Assembly: GCF_001544695.2 (NCBI RefSeq)
Contig: NZ_FCOM02000001.1
Location: 248,001-312,000 of the forward strand
Length of the DNA stretch: 64,000 nt
Direction: 5' to 3'
Source: Caballeronia arvi
Lineage (GTDB): Bacteria > Pseudomonadota > Gammaproteobacteria > Burkholderiales > Burkholderiaceae
Shown here piece after piece: positions 25,560 to 34,600 of the stretch (its first letter is position 1; every line of letters begins with the position of its first letter). The notes under the pieces were generated by a model. The model was not told the origin of the DNA. It made no database searches and saw only the letters and a list, made by a program, of their open reading frames with translations. Made by a program: the position numbers and the translations under genes.

Positions 25560-27554
25560 TTGTCGACGCGCGATTCGATTCAGGACTGGCTCGCCACCGA
25601 TGGCCTCGCGTGGCTGCATCTCGCGAAGACGCTCTTCGCCGCCTTCATCGCGATGGGTATTGCGATGCGCTTCGAGCTGCCGCAGCCGCGCGTCGCGATG
25701 ACGACGACCTTCGTGCTGATGCAGCCGTTCGCCGGCATGGTGCTCGCGAAGAGCGTCTATCGGTTCGCGGGCACGGCGCTGGGCATGCTGGCCGCGCTCG
25801 TGCTGGGCGCCGTGTTCGTGCAGCAGACCGAGCTCTATGTGCTCGCGCTCACGGCATGGGTCGCGGCTTGCATCGCGCTCGCGGTGCGTCATCGACAGTT
25901 CCGCTGGTATGGCTTCGTGCTCGCCGGCTACACGGCTGCGTTGATCGGCATTCCCGCCGTCACCGATCCCAATGGACTGCTGATCGCGACGCTCTCGCGT
26001 GGCGCGGAGGTCATGCTCGGCATCGTGTGCTCGAGCGTCGTGAGCGCCCTCGTGTTTCCGCGTCACGCCAGCGCGACGCTCGCGCAAACGCTCGCACGGC
26101 GTCAGGCGCGTTTCGCTTCGTTCGCCGCGGACGTGCTGCGCGGGCGTCTTTCGCGCATTGCGCGTGAGCGCCGTTTCGCCGATTTCGTCGATGAGATCGT
26201 CGGCTTCGAAGCGACGCGCGGCTTCGCAGCGTACGAGTCGCCCGCGATGCGGTCCGGGCATCGCGGGCTCGCGGGACTGAACAGCGCGTTCATGGATGCC
26301 TGCGCGCGCTTGCATGCGCTCGATCAATCGATGAAGCGCGCGTCCATCGCACGCGATGCGCTTGCACCTTTCCTCGAAGAACTCGCGCGCATCTTCGAGC
26401 ACGATGCGCTCGACGTGCATCTCCGCGAATACAAGGCGACGTTAGCGACGCGCCTCGACTTCACGACATCGGCGGAACTGCTGTATCGCTTCGTCGACGA
26501 TACGCTCCGCTATGTGTCGATATCGATCGGCGAGCCGTCGAACGAACGCATGGCTTCGCGTTATGAAGCGAAGACCAGTCGCTTCGTGATCGCGGCGACC
26601 TTCGTGCGAACGGGCATCGTGATCGCCGCGACCGCGTGGTTCTGGATCGTCACCGCGTGGCCGAGCGGCGGTCATGCCGTGATCGGCGCGACGCTCGCGT
26701 GCGGGTTGTCGTCGGCATCGGCGCGGCCGTCGAAGTTCATCGCGCAGATGACGATGGGCGCTGCCATCGCGATCGTCACGGGTTATCTGTTTCTGTGCCA
26801 CGTCTACCCGGCGATCGACGGCTTCACGCTCCTGTGCGCGATGCTCGCGCCACCGCTTGCCGCAGGCGCGTTCCTCGCGATGCGCCCCGCTTCCGCCGGC
26901 TACGGCATCGGCTTTTGCGTGTTCTTCTGTCTGCTCGCTGCGCCCGACAACCGCATCGTCTACGATCCGGACCTTCTGCTGAACAACGGCCTCGCGATTA
27001 TCGTCGCGATGCTGGCCGCGGCCATTGCGTGCGCGGTCGTCGTGCCGCCGCGCACGCAATGGCTCGTCGGCAGGACGCTCGCGCAACTGCGCGCGATGGC
27101 CGCGCTCGCCTGCGAAGGCAAGCTCGCGGGACTCGGCGAGCGCTTTCATTCGGGCACGCACGATCTGATGTCGCAGTTGCGCGGCTTGCTCGTGCGGCGC
27201 TCGCGCGAACATCGTCATGCGCTTTCGTGGATGCTCGTCACGCTCGAAGTCGGACAGGCGATGATCGATCTGCGTCACGAAGCGAGAACGTTGAACGTGC
27301 AGCGCTTTCCCGATGCCCTGCGCATCGCGTGGAGCACATCGTTTGCACGCGTTTTGCGTGATATCGCCGTGCTGTTTCGACAGCCGGACAGCGGGACGCT
27401 GCGCCGCGCGATCTCGTCGGTGGTGGCGTCGATCATCGTCGCGGAAAGCATGCTCGATGAAGGTCACGACGTTCGACGCGTGCTCGCGTACCTGCATGTC
27501 GTGCGCAGCGCGCTCGTCGATCCCGATGCGCCTTTCGATGCGCGTCATCGCTGA
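25560..27554 (+). CDS. FUSC-family aromatic acid exporter (AaeB-like)
   Basis: This is an inner-membrane efflux protein of about 664 residues related to AaeB and YccS. It has two copies of a block of about five TM helices (about 15-150 and 345-490), each followed by a cytoplasmic domain; RFELPQPRVAMTTTFVLMQP is the typical first block. I favour the TTG at 25560 (product MSTRDSIQDW), with GGAAG five bases upstream; TTG 25518 and GTG 25551 in the same frame are alternatives. No membrane-fusion subunit (AaeA) gene is adjacent, which is unusual for AaeB. The divergent LysR gene is its likely regulator. Confidence 0.85.
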   Translation: MSTRDSIQDWLATDGLAWLHLAKTLFAAFIAMGIAMRFELPQPRVAMTTTFVLMQPFAGMVLAKSVYRFAGTALGMLAALVLGAVFVQQTELYVLALTAWVAACIALAVRHRQFRWYGFVLAGYTAALIGIPAVTDPNGLLIATLSRGAEVMLGIVCSSVVSALVFPRHASATLAQTLARRQARFASFAADVLRGRLSRIARERRFADFVDEIVGFEATRGFAAYESPAMRSGHRGLAGLNSAFMDACARLHALDQSMKRASIARDALAPFLEELARIFEHDALDVHLREYKATLATRLDFTTSAELLYRFVDDTLRYVSISIGEPSNERMASRYEAKTSRFVIAATFVRTGIVIAATAWFWIVTAWPSGGHAVIGATLACGLSSASARPSKFIAQMTMGAAIAIVTGYLFLCHVYPAIDGFTLLCAMLAPPLAAGAFLAMRPASAGYGIGFCVFFCLLAAPDNRIVYDPDLLLNNGLAIIVAMLAAAIACAVVVPPRTQWLVGRTLAQLRAMAALACEGKLAGLGERFHSGTHDLMSQLRGLLVRRSREHRHALSWMLVTLEVGQAMIDLRHEARTLNVQRFPDALRIAWSTSFARVLRDIAVLFRQPDSGTLRRAISSVVASIIVAESMLDEGHDVRRVLAYLHVVRSALVDPDAPFDARHR

Positions 27555-27796
27555 ACGCATCTTTCGCCGATCTGCAAATGTGCCTTCCTGGCGCGGCGAT
27601 TTATCCGCGCCGATGCGCGACTTATAGTCGTAACGACGCGCTCAAATGTCGCAGCGTATCGAGCCATACAACGCATCGAAGTAGATAAAGCGCAACGTTG
27701 CGCGGCATTGGAACAATGTCTTGCACCTTGCGGCTCATCAGGCGATACGCGCTACCTATAATCGCCGCCCGACTGGATCGAAGGAAGTTCGTGGAG

Positions 27797-29299
27797 ATGT
27801 CGATGTACGAAGACCGTATTCGCTATGCCGCCTTGCGCGGAAAAATCACTTCTGCCGCGGCTGCGGCGCAACTCGTGCGCGACGGCATGATCGTCGGTAT
27901 GAGCGGCTTCACGCGCGCCGGCGACGCGAAGGCCGTGCCGCTCGAAATCGCGCGCCGCGCACGCGAGGAGAACGAACCGCTGCGCATCACGCTCATGACG
28001 GGCGCATCGCTCGGACATGACACCGATCGCCTTCTCACCGAAGCGGGCGCGCTCGCACGCCGCCTGCCGTTTCAGGTCGATACGACCTTGCGCCGCGCGA
28101 TCAATCGCGGCGACGTGATGTTCGTCGATCAACACCTGTCCGAGACCGTCGAACTGCTGCGCGCGAACCGGCTCGGCAAGCTCGATCTCGCGATCATCGA
28201 AGCGGCGGCGATCACCGAGACGGGCGGTATCGTGCCGACCACATCGGTCGGCAATTCCGCGAGCTTCGCGATCCTCGCCGAACGCGTGATCGTCGAGATC
28301 AATCTCGCGCAGCCGGCGGCGCTCGAAGGCTTGCACGACATCTGGATTCCAGAGCGCCGGCCACAGCGCGACCCGCTCCCGATCGTCGGGCCGCACGACA
28401 GGATCGGCGCGGCGTCGATCGAGATTCCCATCGATAAGATTGCCGCGATCGTCATCACGAATACGCCGGACAGCGCGTCGACCGTCTTGCCAGCAGATCA
28501 CGACACCGCGCTCATCGCCGGTCATCTGATCGAGTTCTTTCAGCACGAAGTATCGCGTGGGCGCTTACCCAAGCAGTTGCCGCCCTTGCAGGCCGGCATC
28601 GGCACGATTGCGAACGCGGTGCTGTCGGGATTCGCGGCGTCGCCGTTCGAAGCGCTGACGATCTATTCCGAAGTGCTTCAGGACTCAACCTTCGATCTGC
28701 TCGATTCCGGCAAGGCGATGTTCGCATCGGGCGCGTCGATTACGCTGTCCGCGCAACGGCAAGAAAAGGTGTTCAGCGAGATCGAGCGCTATCGCGACCG
28801 CCTCGTGCTGCGGCCGCAGGAAGTGAGCAATCATCCCGAGGTGATTCGCCGCCTCGGTCTCATCGCGATCAATACGGCGCTCGAAGCCGACATCTACGGC
28901 AACGTGAATTCGACGCATGTCGGCGGCACGCACATGATGAACGGCATCGGCGGCTCGGGCGATTTCGCGCGCAATGCCGCCTACGCGGTGTTCGCGACGA
29001 AGTCCGTCGCAAAGGACGGCCGCATTTCGAGCATCGTGCCGATGGTGCCGCATTGCGATCACAACGAGCACGATGTCGATATTGTCGTGACCGAGCGCGG
29101 GCTCGCGAATCTCACGGGCCTCGCGCCGCGTGAACGCGCGATGAGCGTGATTCAGAACTGCGCGCATCCGCTGTATCGCGATCTCTTGCGCGACTATTAC
29201 CGCGATGCAGCAGCGCTCGGCGGGCACACGCCGCATCGTCTGGATCAGGCGTTTTCGTTCCACACGCGCTTTGCCGCCACCGGTTCGATGCTGCCCTGA
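27797..29299 (+). CDS. Acetyl-CoA hydrolase / succinyl-CoA:acetate CoA-transferase
   Basis: This is a 500-residue class I CoA-transferase of the Ach1/AarC/ScpC group that moves CoA between acyl-CoA and a carboxylate such as acetate, succinate or propionate. Family blocks are IVGMSGFTRAGDAKAVP near the N-terminus, GIGTIANAVLSG, the region of the catalytic Glu (TIYSEVLQDSTFDLLD) and NGIGGSGDFARNA near the C-terminus. The start is the ATG at 27797 with AAGGAAG upstream; the frame is open back to 27698. The gene stands alone between FUSC and the host-attachment-type gene. Transfer rather than hydrolysis is the more likely activity. Confidence 0.9.
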   Translation: MSMYEDRIRYAALRGKITSAAAAAQLVRDGMIVGMSGFTRAGDAKAVPLEIARRAREENEPLRITLMTGASLGHDTDRLLTEAGALARRLPFQVDTTLRRAINRGDVMFVDQHLSETVELLRANRLGKLDLAIIEAAAITETGGIVPTTSVGNSASFAILAERVIVEINLAQPAALEGLHDIWIPERRPQRDPLPIVGPHDRIGAASIEIPIDKIAAIVITNTPDSASTVLPADHDTALIAGHLIEFFQHEVSRGRLPKQLPPLQAGIGTIANAVLSGFAASPFEALTIYSEVLQDSTFDLLDSGKAMFASGASITLSAQRQEKVFSEIERYRDRLVLRPQEVSNHPEVIRRLGLIAINTALEADIYGNVNSTHVGGTHMMNGIGGSGDFARNAAYAVFATKSVAKDGRISSIVPMVPHCDHNEHDVDIVVTERGLANLTGLAPRERAMSVIQNCAHPLYRDLLRDYYRDAAALGGHTPHRLDQAFSFHTRFAATGSMLP

Positions 29300-29422
29300 A
29301 GCGCTCTCGCACGCGCCATGCTGCATCGCAATAGCGAATGGCGCGCGCGAACGAAGCCGCTTCGCGGCAATCGGGCGCACAATGGCGGGAGCCCGCTTGG
29401 GCTGGCGAACAGGAGGAGCACC

Positions 29423-29779
29423 ATGACCGCCATCACCTGGGTTCTTGCCGCCGACGGCAGCCGCGCGCGCATCTTCGAGACGCACGGATTGAAGCTGGAT
29501 CTGCGGCAGGTCGAGGACCTCAGGAACCCGGCGCCGCGTGCGGCGGATACGGCGGACAAGGATCGCGAGAAGTTCGCTCGAACCGTAGCCGATTTTCTCG
29601 AACGCAGCCGCGCGCAATCACGATTCGATCGCTTGCGTCTTGCCGTCGAACCAAAGTTTCTCGGCGTGCTGCGCCAGCATCTCAGCAGTGAAACACGCAA
29701 GCTCGTCTATGAAGAAGTCGACAACGACGTGTCGAACATGGACACGCGCGATCTCGGCCGTCATCTCGACCGGCCCTGA
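29423..29779 (+). CDS. Host attachment-type protein (PF10116-like)
   Basis: This is a small 118-residue protein similar to proteins annotated as required for attachment to host cells in Agrobacterium. It starts ITWVLAADGSRARIFE and has the typical DREKFARTVADFLERSR helix and a C-terminal LVYEEVDNDVSNMDTRDLGR. It has no signal peptide, so it is probably cytoplasmic; it is distantly like eRF1/Rok domains, and its role in attachment is doubtful. AGGAGGAG precedes the ATG at 29423. It follows the CoA-transferase gene by 123 bp. Confidence 0.85.
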   Translation: MTAITWVLAADGSRARIFETHGLKLDLRQVEDLRNPAPRAADTADKDREKFARTVADFLERSRAQSRFDRLRLAVEPKFLGVLRQHLSSETRKLVYEEVDNDVSNMDTRDLGRHLDRP

Positions 29780-29830
29780 ATCATTCTTGAAAGCGCGCCG
29801 CTTCCCCCGCGAGAAACGGCGCGCCGCACA

Positions 29831-31219
29831 CTACGCCGCGGGCATGATGTTCTGATTGCTGCGGAACAGATTGTCCGGATCGTAGCGACGCTTCACTTCG
29901 GCGAGCCGCTCGTAGTTCGGGCCATACGCCGCCTTCACCCGATCGCCTTCCTCACCCGTCATGAAGTTCACATAGACGCTTCCGATGGCGTGCGGCGTCA
30001 TCGCGGCGAACATGTCGCGCGCCCACTTCGTGCATTTCTCGTCGTCGGCGGCATCGCTCCAGCGGCCGTGAATGTTGATCGTATAGATGGAATCGCGATT
30101 CGCGTACGCGGTTGCATCGACGGGCACACGGTTCGTCTGCCCGCCCATCGCGCCGATGAAGACTTCGCACTGCGTCGACGGAAGCGACTTCACTGCATTC
30201 GTCAGGATATCGAACGTTTCGTCGTTGAGGCTCGCGAAGTTATGCGACTTCCAGTAGTTGCGCTCGCCGGGCGTGAGCAGCGGATCGAACGCCTTCTGCC
30301 ATGCGGCGAAGGGCATCGCCCCGAGATGCTCGCCGTAGGGTGTGCCGAAGCTGCGCACCGGCGCGAGCGCCTTCTCGCCGTTCTCGACCGGCCCGACATA
30401 GCAGCTCGCGAGCACGACGACCGGCTTGCCATGCGCGTCTTCGGGCAGGAACGGCAGCGGCGGCGCGAGGCGCAGCACGGCCCACACGGTCAGCTCGTCG
30501 GGACTCTGCGCGACGAACTCGCGATACTTCGGCAGCACCTGGTCTGCCTGCTCCAGCGGAAACACGACGAGGCCGCCATAGATTTGCGGCCCGACTTCAT
30601 GCAGCTGATATTCGAACAGCGTGACGACGCCGAAGTTGCCGCCGCCGCCGCGCAATGCCCAGAAGAGATCCGGTTCGCTCTCCGCGCTCACACGCCGCCA
30701 TTGGCCGTCCGCCGTGACGATTTCCGCTGCGACGAGATTGTCGACGGTCACGCCGAACTTGCGGCTGATCCAGCCGAAGCCGCCGCCGAGCGTGAGACCC
30801 GCGACGCCTGTGGTCGAATTGATGCCGAGCGGCGTTGCGAGGCCGAACGCCTGCGCTTCGTGATCGAAATCGGAAAGCAGCGCGCCGGGTTCGACGTACG
30901 CGCGCTTCGCTTCGGGATCGACGCGCACGGATTTCATCGCGGAGAGATCGATCATCAATGCGTCGTCGCTGACCGCGCTGCCCGCGATGTTATGGGAGCC
31001 GCCGCGAATCGATACCAGCATGCCGTTGCCGCGTGCGAACGCGAGTGCGGCGATGACATCGGCGGCGCCTGCGCAGCGCACGATGAGCGCCGGACGCCGG
31101 TCGATGGTCGCGTTCCAGACCTTGCGTGCTTCGTCGTAGTCGGTGTCCGACGGTGAGATGATCTTGCCTCTCACCGACGCCTTGAGGGTATCGATCGCTT
31201 CGCCTGAAATCTTGCTCAT
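29831..31219 (-). CDS. FAD-binding oxidoreductase, berberine-bridge-enzyme type
   Basis: This is a 462-residue flavoenzyme with an N-terminal FAD-binding domain (PCMH type) and a C-terminal BBE segment (RYDPDNLFRSNQNI). The His in SIRGGSHNIAG (about residue 75) corresponds to the covalent flavin attachment site. The second, cysteinyl attachment site of bicovalent members seems absent, since the usual Cys position reads INSTTGVAG, so the flavin is probably singly linked. Such enzymes oxidise sugars, alcohols or aromatic amines; no neighbour points to a substrate. The gene is monocistronic with a 340-bp upstream region. Confidence 0.88.
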   Translation of the reverse strand: MSKISGEAIDTLKASVRGKIISPSDTDYDEARKVWNATIDRRPALIVRCAGAADVIAALAFARGNGMLVSIRGGSHNIAGSAVSDDALMIDLSAMKSVRVDPEAKRAYVEPGALLSDFDHEAQAFGLATPLGINSTTGVAGLTLGGGFGWISRKFGVTVDNLVAAEIVTADGQWRRVSAESEPDLFWALRGGGGNFGVVTLFEYQLHEVGPQIYGGLVVFPLEQADQVLPKYREFVAQSPDELTVWAVLRLAPPLPFLPEDAHGKPVVVLASCYVGPVENGEKALAPVRSFGTPYGEHLGAMPFAAWQKAFDPLLTPGERNYWKSHNFASLNDETFDILTNAVKSLPSTQCEVFIGAMGGQTNRVPVDATAYANRDSIYTINIHGRWSDAADDEKCTKWARDMFAAMTPHAIGSVYVNFMTGEEGDRVKAAYGPNYERLAEVKRRYDPDNLFRSNQNIMPAA

Positions 31220-31562
31220 TGTGAGACCTCGCTGCTGAATGAAGCGCTGCGACGTGCCCGACCCTGCCAGATGGTACGGCGAAAGCGCAAGGAGCCCGTC
31301 GTCGGATCACGCGTGGCGATTTGATCGGATGCACACAGGGGACCGCGATGACGGGGAAGAATTGCGACGAGCGGACGCTTCGGTCCGCTCAGTGATTTAA
31401 TGCCGCGGTTTACGCAATGTAAAGAGGTTGGGCAGTCAAATCGTGCACCGGATCTAGCATGTATCGGACAAAGTTTCCGATTGCGGTGTTATCGCATTGA
31501 GTGCTTCATTCGTTCATTGGTATTCCTGATTTAATGTCCGTGATTTAAGGAAATCACGGCTT
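31220..31562. other. Intergenic region between the flavoenzyme and glutamate dehydrogenase genes
   Basis: No gene is seen. It should contain the promoter of the minus-strand flavoenzyme gene near 31220-31350. The part around 31400-31560 is AT-rich with a short repeated motif (TGATTTAA near 31392 and GTGATTTAAGGAA near 31540). Confidence 0.5.
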
Positions 31563-31592
31563 AAAAAAACGCGCCGAGGGAGCGGCGCGTTT
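31563..31592 (-). terminator. Rho-independent terminator of the glutamate dehydrogenase gene
   Basis: Read on the minus strand, a perfect 10-bp stem (AAACGCGCCG / CGGCGCGTTT) with a 6-nt loop ends in a run of seven T. It lies 30-60 bp after the stop of the minus-strand gene. Confidence 0.92.
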
Positions 31593-31621
31593 CGGGTTTG
31601 GTTTGATTCGGTTCGTTCGCG

Positions 31622-34600
31622 TCAGGCCCGCTCCAGCACCGCCATTTCCCGCACGACGACCAGCAGCATCGACAAGCTCGCACCGCCGCTCGCGCGCAAC
31701 TCGGCGAGAAGGCGCGTATACCGGTCGAGCGCCGCCTCCCGCTTCGCGCGCCAACTTTCGACGATCACATCCGCCGAATCGATGCCGCGGGATTGCTCGA
31801 GCGCGCTCACCGTCAGCGCGCGCTTCAACCGCGCCAGTTCTTCCAGCGCCGCGGCACGCGCGAGCAGATCCCAGTGCGTCGAGATCGGCAGTGCCATTGC
31901 CCGTTCGGCGATGCCGCGATAGTCGAGCAAGGTGCCGATGCCGAAGTACACGCTCGCGACGAGCTCCAGACTGCGCTCCGAGCACGCCGCCACTTCTGCG
32001 CTGTCGAGCACCGCGGTCGCGATTTCGCCGCTTGCCACCCGCGCCGCGAGACCGCTTTCGACGCCCGCATCTTCCAGTTCGCGCCGGCGCGCATACCACG
32101 CGTCGAGCTGCGTCGCGGGCAGCAACGCCGGCAATTGCGGCGCGAGCCGTTGCGCCGCCTCGCGGCAGCGCGCGAGCAGACCCCGCGCCTCGGCCGTGCC
32201 GGTGCCGTTGTGCTTCAGATGGCGCAGGAACCACAGCGACGTATCGTCGAGCAGACGCACGACTTCGACGAACATGCGCGCCTGCACTTCGTCCGCGACG
32301 ATATTGTCGAGCCCGTCGATGCTGCGCCAGAGATCGTCGAGATCGAAGACATCGCGCGACATCAGCGCCGCGCGCACGATATCGCTCGGGCGCCCATCGG
32401 TCTCTTCCATCAGACGATGCACGAACGTGCAGCCCACGCGATTCACGAGCGCATTGGTCAGATGCGTCGCGAGGATTTCGCGCTTCAGCGGATGGCGCTG
32501 CATCGTCTCGCTGTAGCGTTGCTGCAAGGGCTTCGGGAAATAATCGGGCAGCATGTCGGCGACGAGCGCATCCTCCGGCACATCCGATTCGAGCAGTTCG
32601 TCGTACAGCCACATCTTGCCGTAGGCGAGCAGCACCGCGCGCTCCGGCGACGTGAGCCCCGACTTCGCCGCCGCGCGCTCGGCGATGTCATCGTCGTTCG
32701 GCAAGAATTCGATGCGGCGCTTCAGACGCCCCGCGCGTTCGAGGTAGCGCATCATGCGCGCTTCGGCATCGAGCGTTTCGGCCTCGTGGCGCTTCGCGAT
32801 CGACAGCGCCTGCGTCTGCGCGTAGTTGTCCTTCAGCACGAGCAGGCCGACTTCATCGGTCATCTCGGCGAGCAGCGCGTTGCGCTGCTTCTCGGTCATC
32901 TCGCCATCCGCGACGACGAGTCCGAGCAGAATCTTGATATTGACTTCGTGATCCGAGCAATCGACGCCCGCGGAGTTGTCGATCGCATCCGTGTTGATGC
33001 GCCCGCCATGCTGCGCGAACTCGATGCGCCCGAGTTGCGTCAGGCCGAGATTGCCGCCTTCCGCGACCACTTTCACGCGCAGCTCCGCGCCGTTCACACG
33101 CACGGCGTCGTTGGTGCGGTCGCCGACCTGCAGATGCGTCTCCGCGCTCGACTTCACATACGTGCCCACGCCGCCGTTGTACAGCAGATCCGCTTCGGCG
33201 AGCAGAATCGCGCGGATCAGCTCGTTCGGTGCGAGCACCGAAGCGCTGATGCCGAGCGCCGCCTGCACCTGCGGCGAGATCGGAATGGACTTCGCCGTGC
33301 GCGGATAGACGCCGCCGCCCGTCGAGATCAGCGAGGCGTCGTAATCGGCCCAGCTGGAGCGCGGCAGCGCGAACAGGCGCGCGCGTTCCTCGAAGCTGGC
33401 CGCCGTATCGGGCGTCGGATCGAGAAACACATGCCGGTGATCGAACGCTGCGATCAGCCTGATATGGCGCGACAGCAGCATGCCGTTGCCGAACACGTCG
33501 CCGGACATGTCGCCGACACCGACCACGGTGAAATCCGTCGTCTGAGTATCGAAGTTCATCTCGCGGAAATGGCGCTTTACCGATTCCCACGCGCCGCGCG
33601 CCGTGATGCCCATCTTCTTGTGGTCGTAGCCGACCGAGCCGCCGGACGCGAACGCGTCGTCGAGCCAGAAGCCGTATTCCTGAGAGATGGCGTTCGCGTA
33701 GTCGGAGAACGTGGCCGTGCCCTTGTCGGCGGCAACGACGAGATACGGATCGTCCGGATCGTGACGCACGACATCGGGCGGCGGCACGATGCCATCGGCC
33801 GTGCGGTTGTCGGTCACATCGAGCAGGCCGCGCAGGAACATTTGATAGCACGCGACGCCTTCCGCGAGAAACGCCTCACGATCGGTCACCGGCGGCGGAT
33901 TCTTCACGACGAAGCCGCCCTTCGATCCGACCGGCACGATCACCGTGTTCTTGACCATCTGCGCCTTCATCAGACCAAGCACTTCGGTGCGGAAATCCTC
34001 ACGACGATCCGACCAGCGCAGCCCGCCGCGCGCGACGCGCCCGCCGCGCAGGTGCACGCCCTCGACGCGCGGCGCGTAGACCCAGATCTCGAACATCGGC
34101 TTGGGCTCGGGCAGGCCCGGCACCTTCGACGGATCGAGCTTGAACGACACATACGGACGCGGCTGGCCGCCTGCATCGCGATGAAAGTGGTTCGTGCGCA
34201 CGGTCGCCGTGATGACGCCGAGGAACTGGCGCAGGATGCGGTCTTCGTCGAGATTGGGCACCTGATCGAGCGCCGCTTCGATATCAGCGAGCACGCGTTC
34301 GGCCGTCTGCTCCCGATCCTGCGCCGAGCCGCCGCGAGCCGGATCGAAGCGCACCATGAAAAGCTGCAGCAGCTTTTTCGCGATCTGCGGATTGCCGATC
34401 AGCGCGCGTTCGATATACGCATCGCTGAAGGTCGATCCCACTTGCCGCAGATACTTCGCGTACGCGCGCATGATCGTCACGTCGCGCGAGCCGAACTGCG
34501 CGCGCAGCACGAGACGGTTGAAGTCGTCGTTCTCGATTTCGCCCGACCACACGGCCGCGAATGCGTTCTCGAAGAGCGGCTTCACGCGGTCGATATCGAA

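Noticed and set aside
27590..27611. Terminator after the FUSC gene (GGCGCGG / CCGCGCC stem)
   Set aside because: The 7-bp stem has an 8-nt loop and no following T-run, so I do not call it a terminator.
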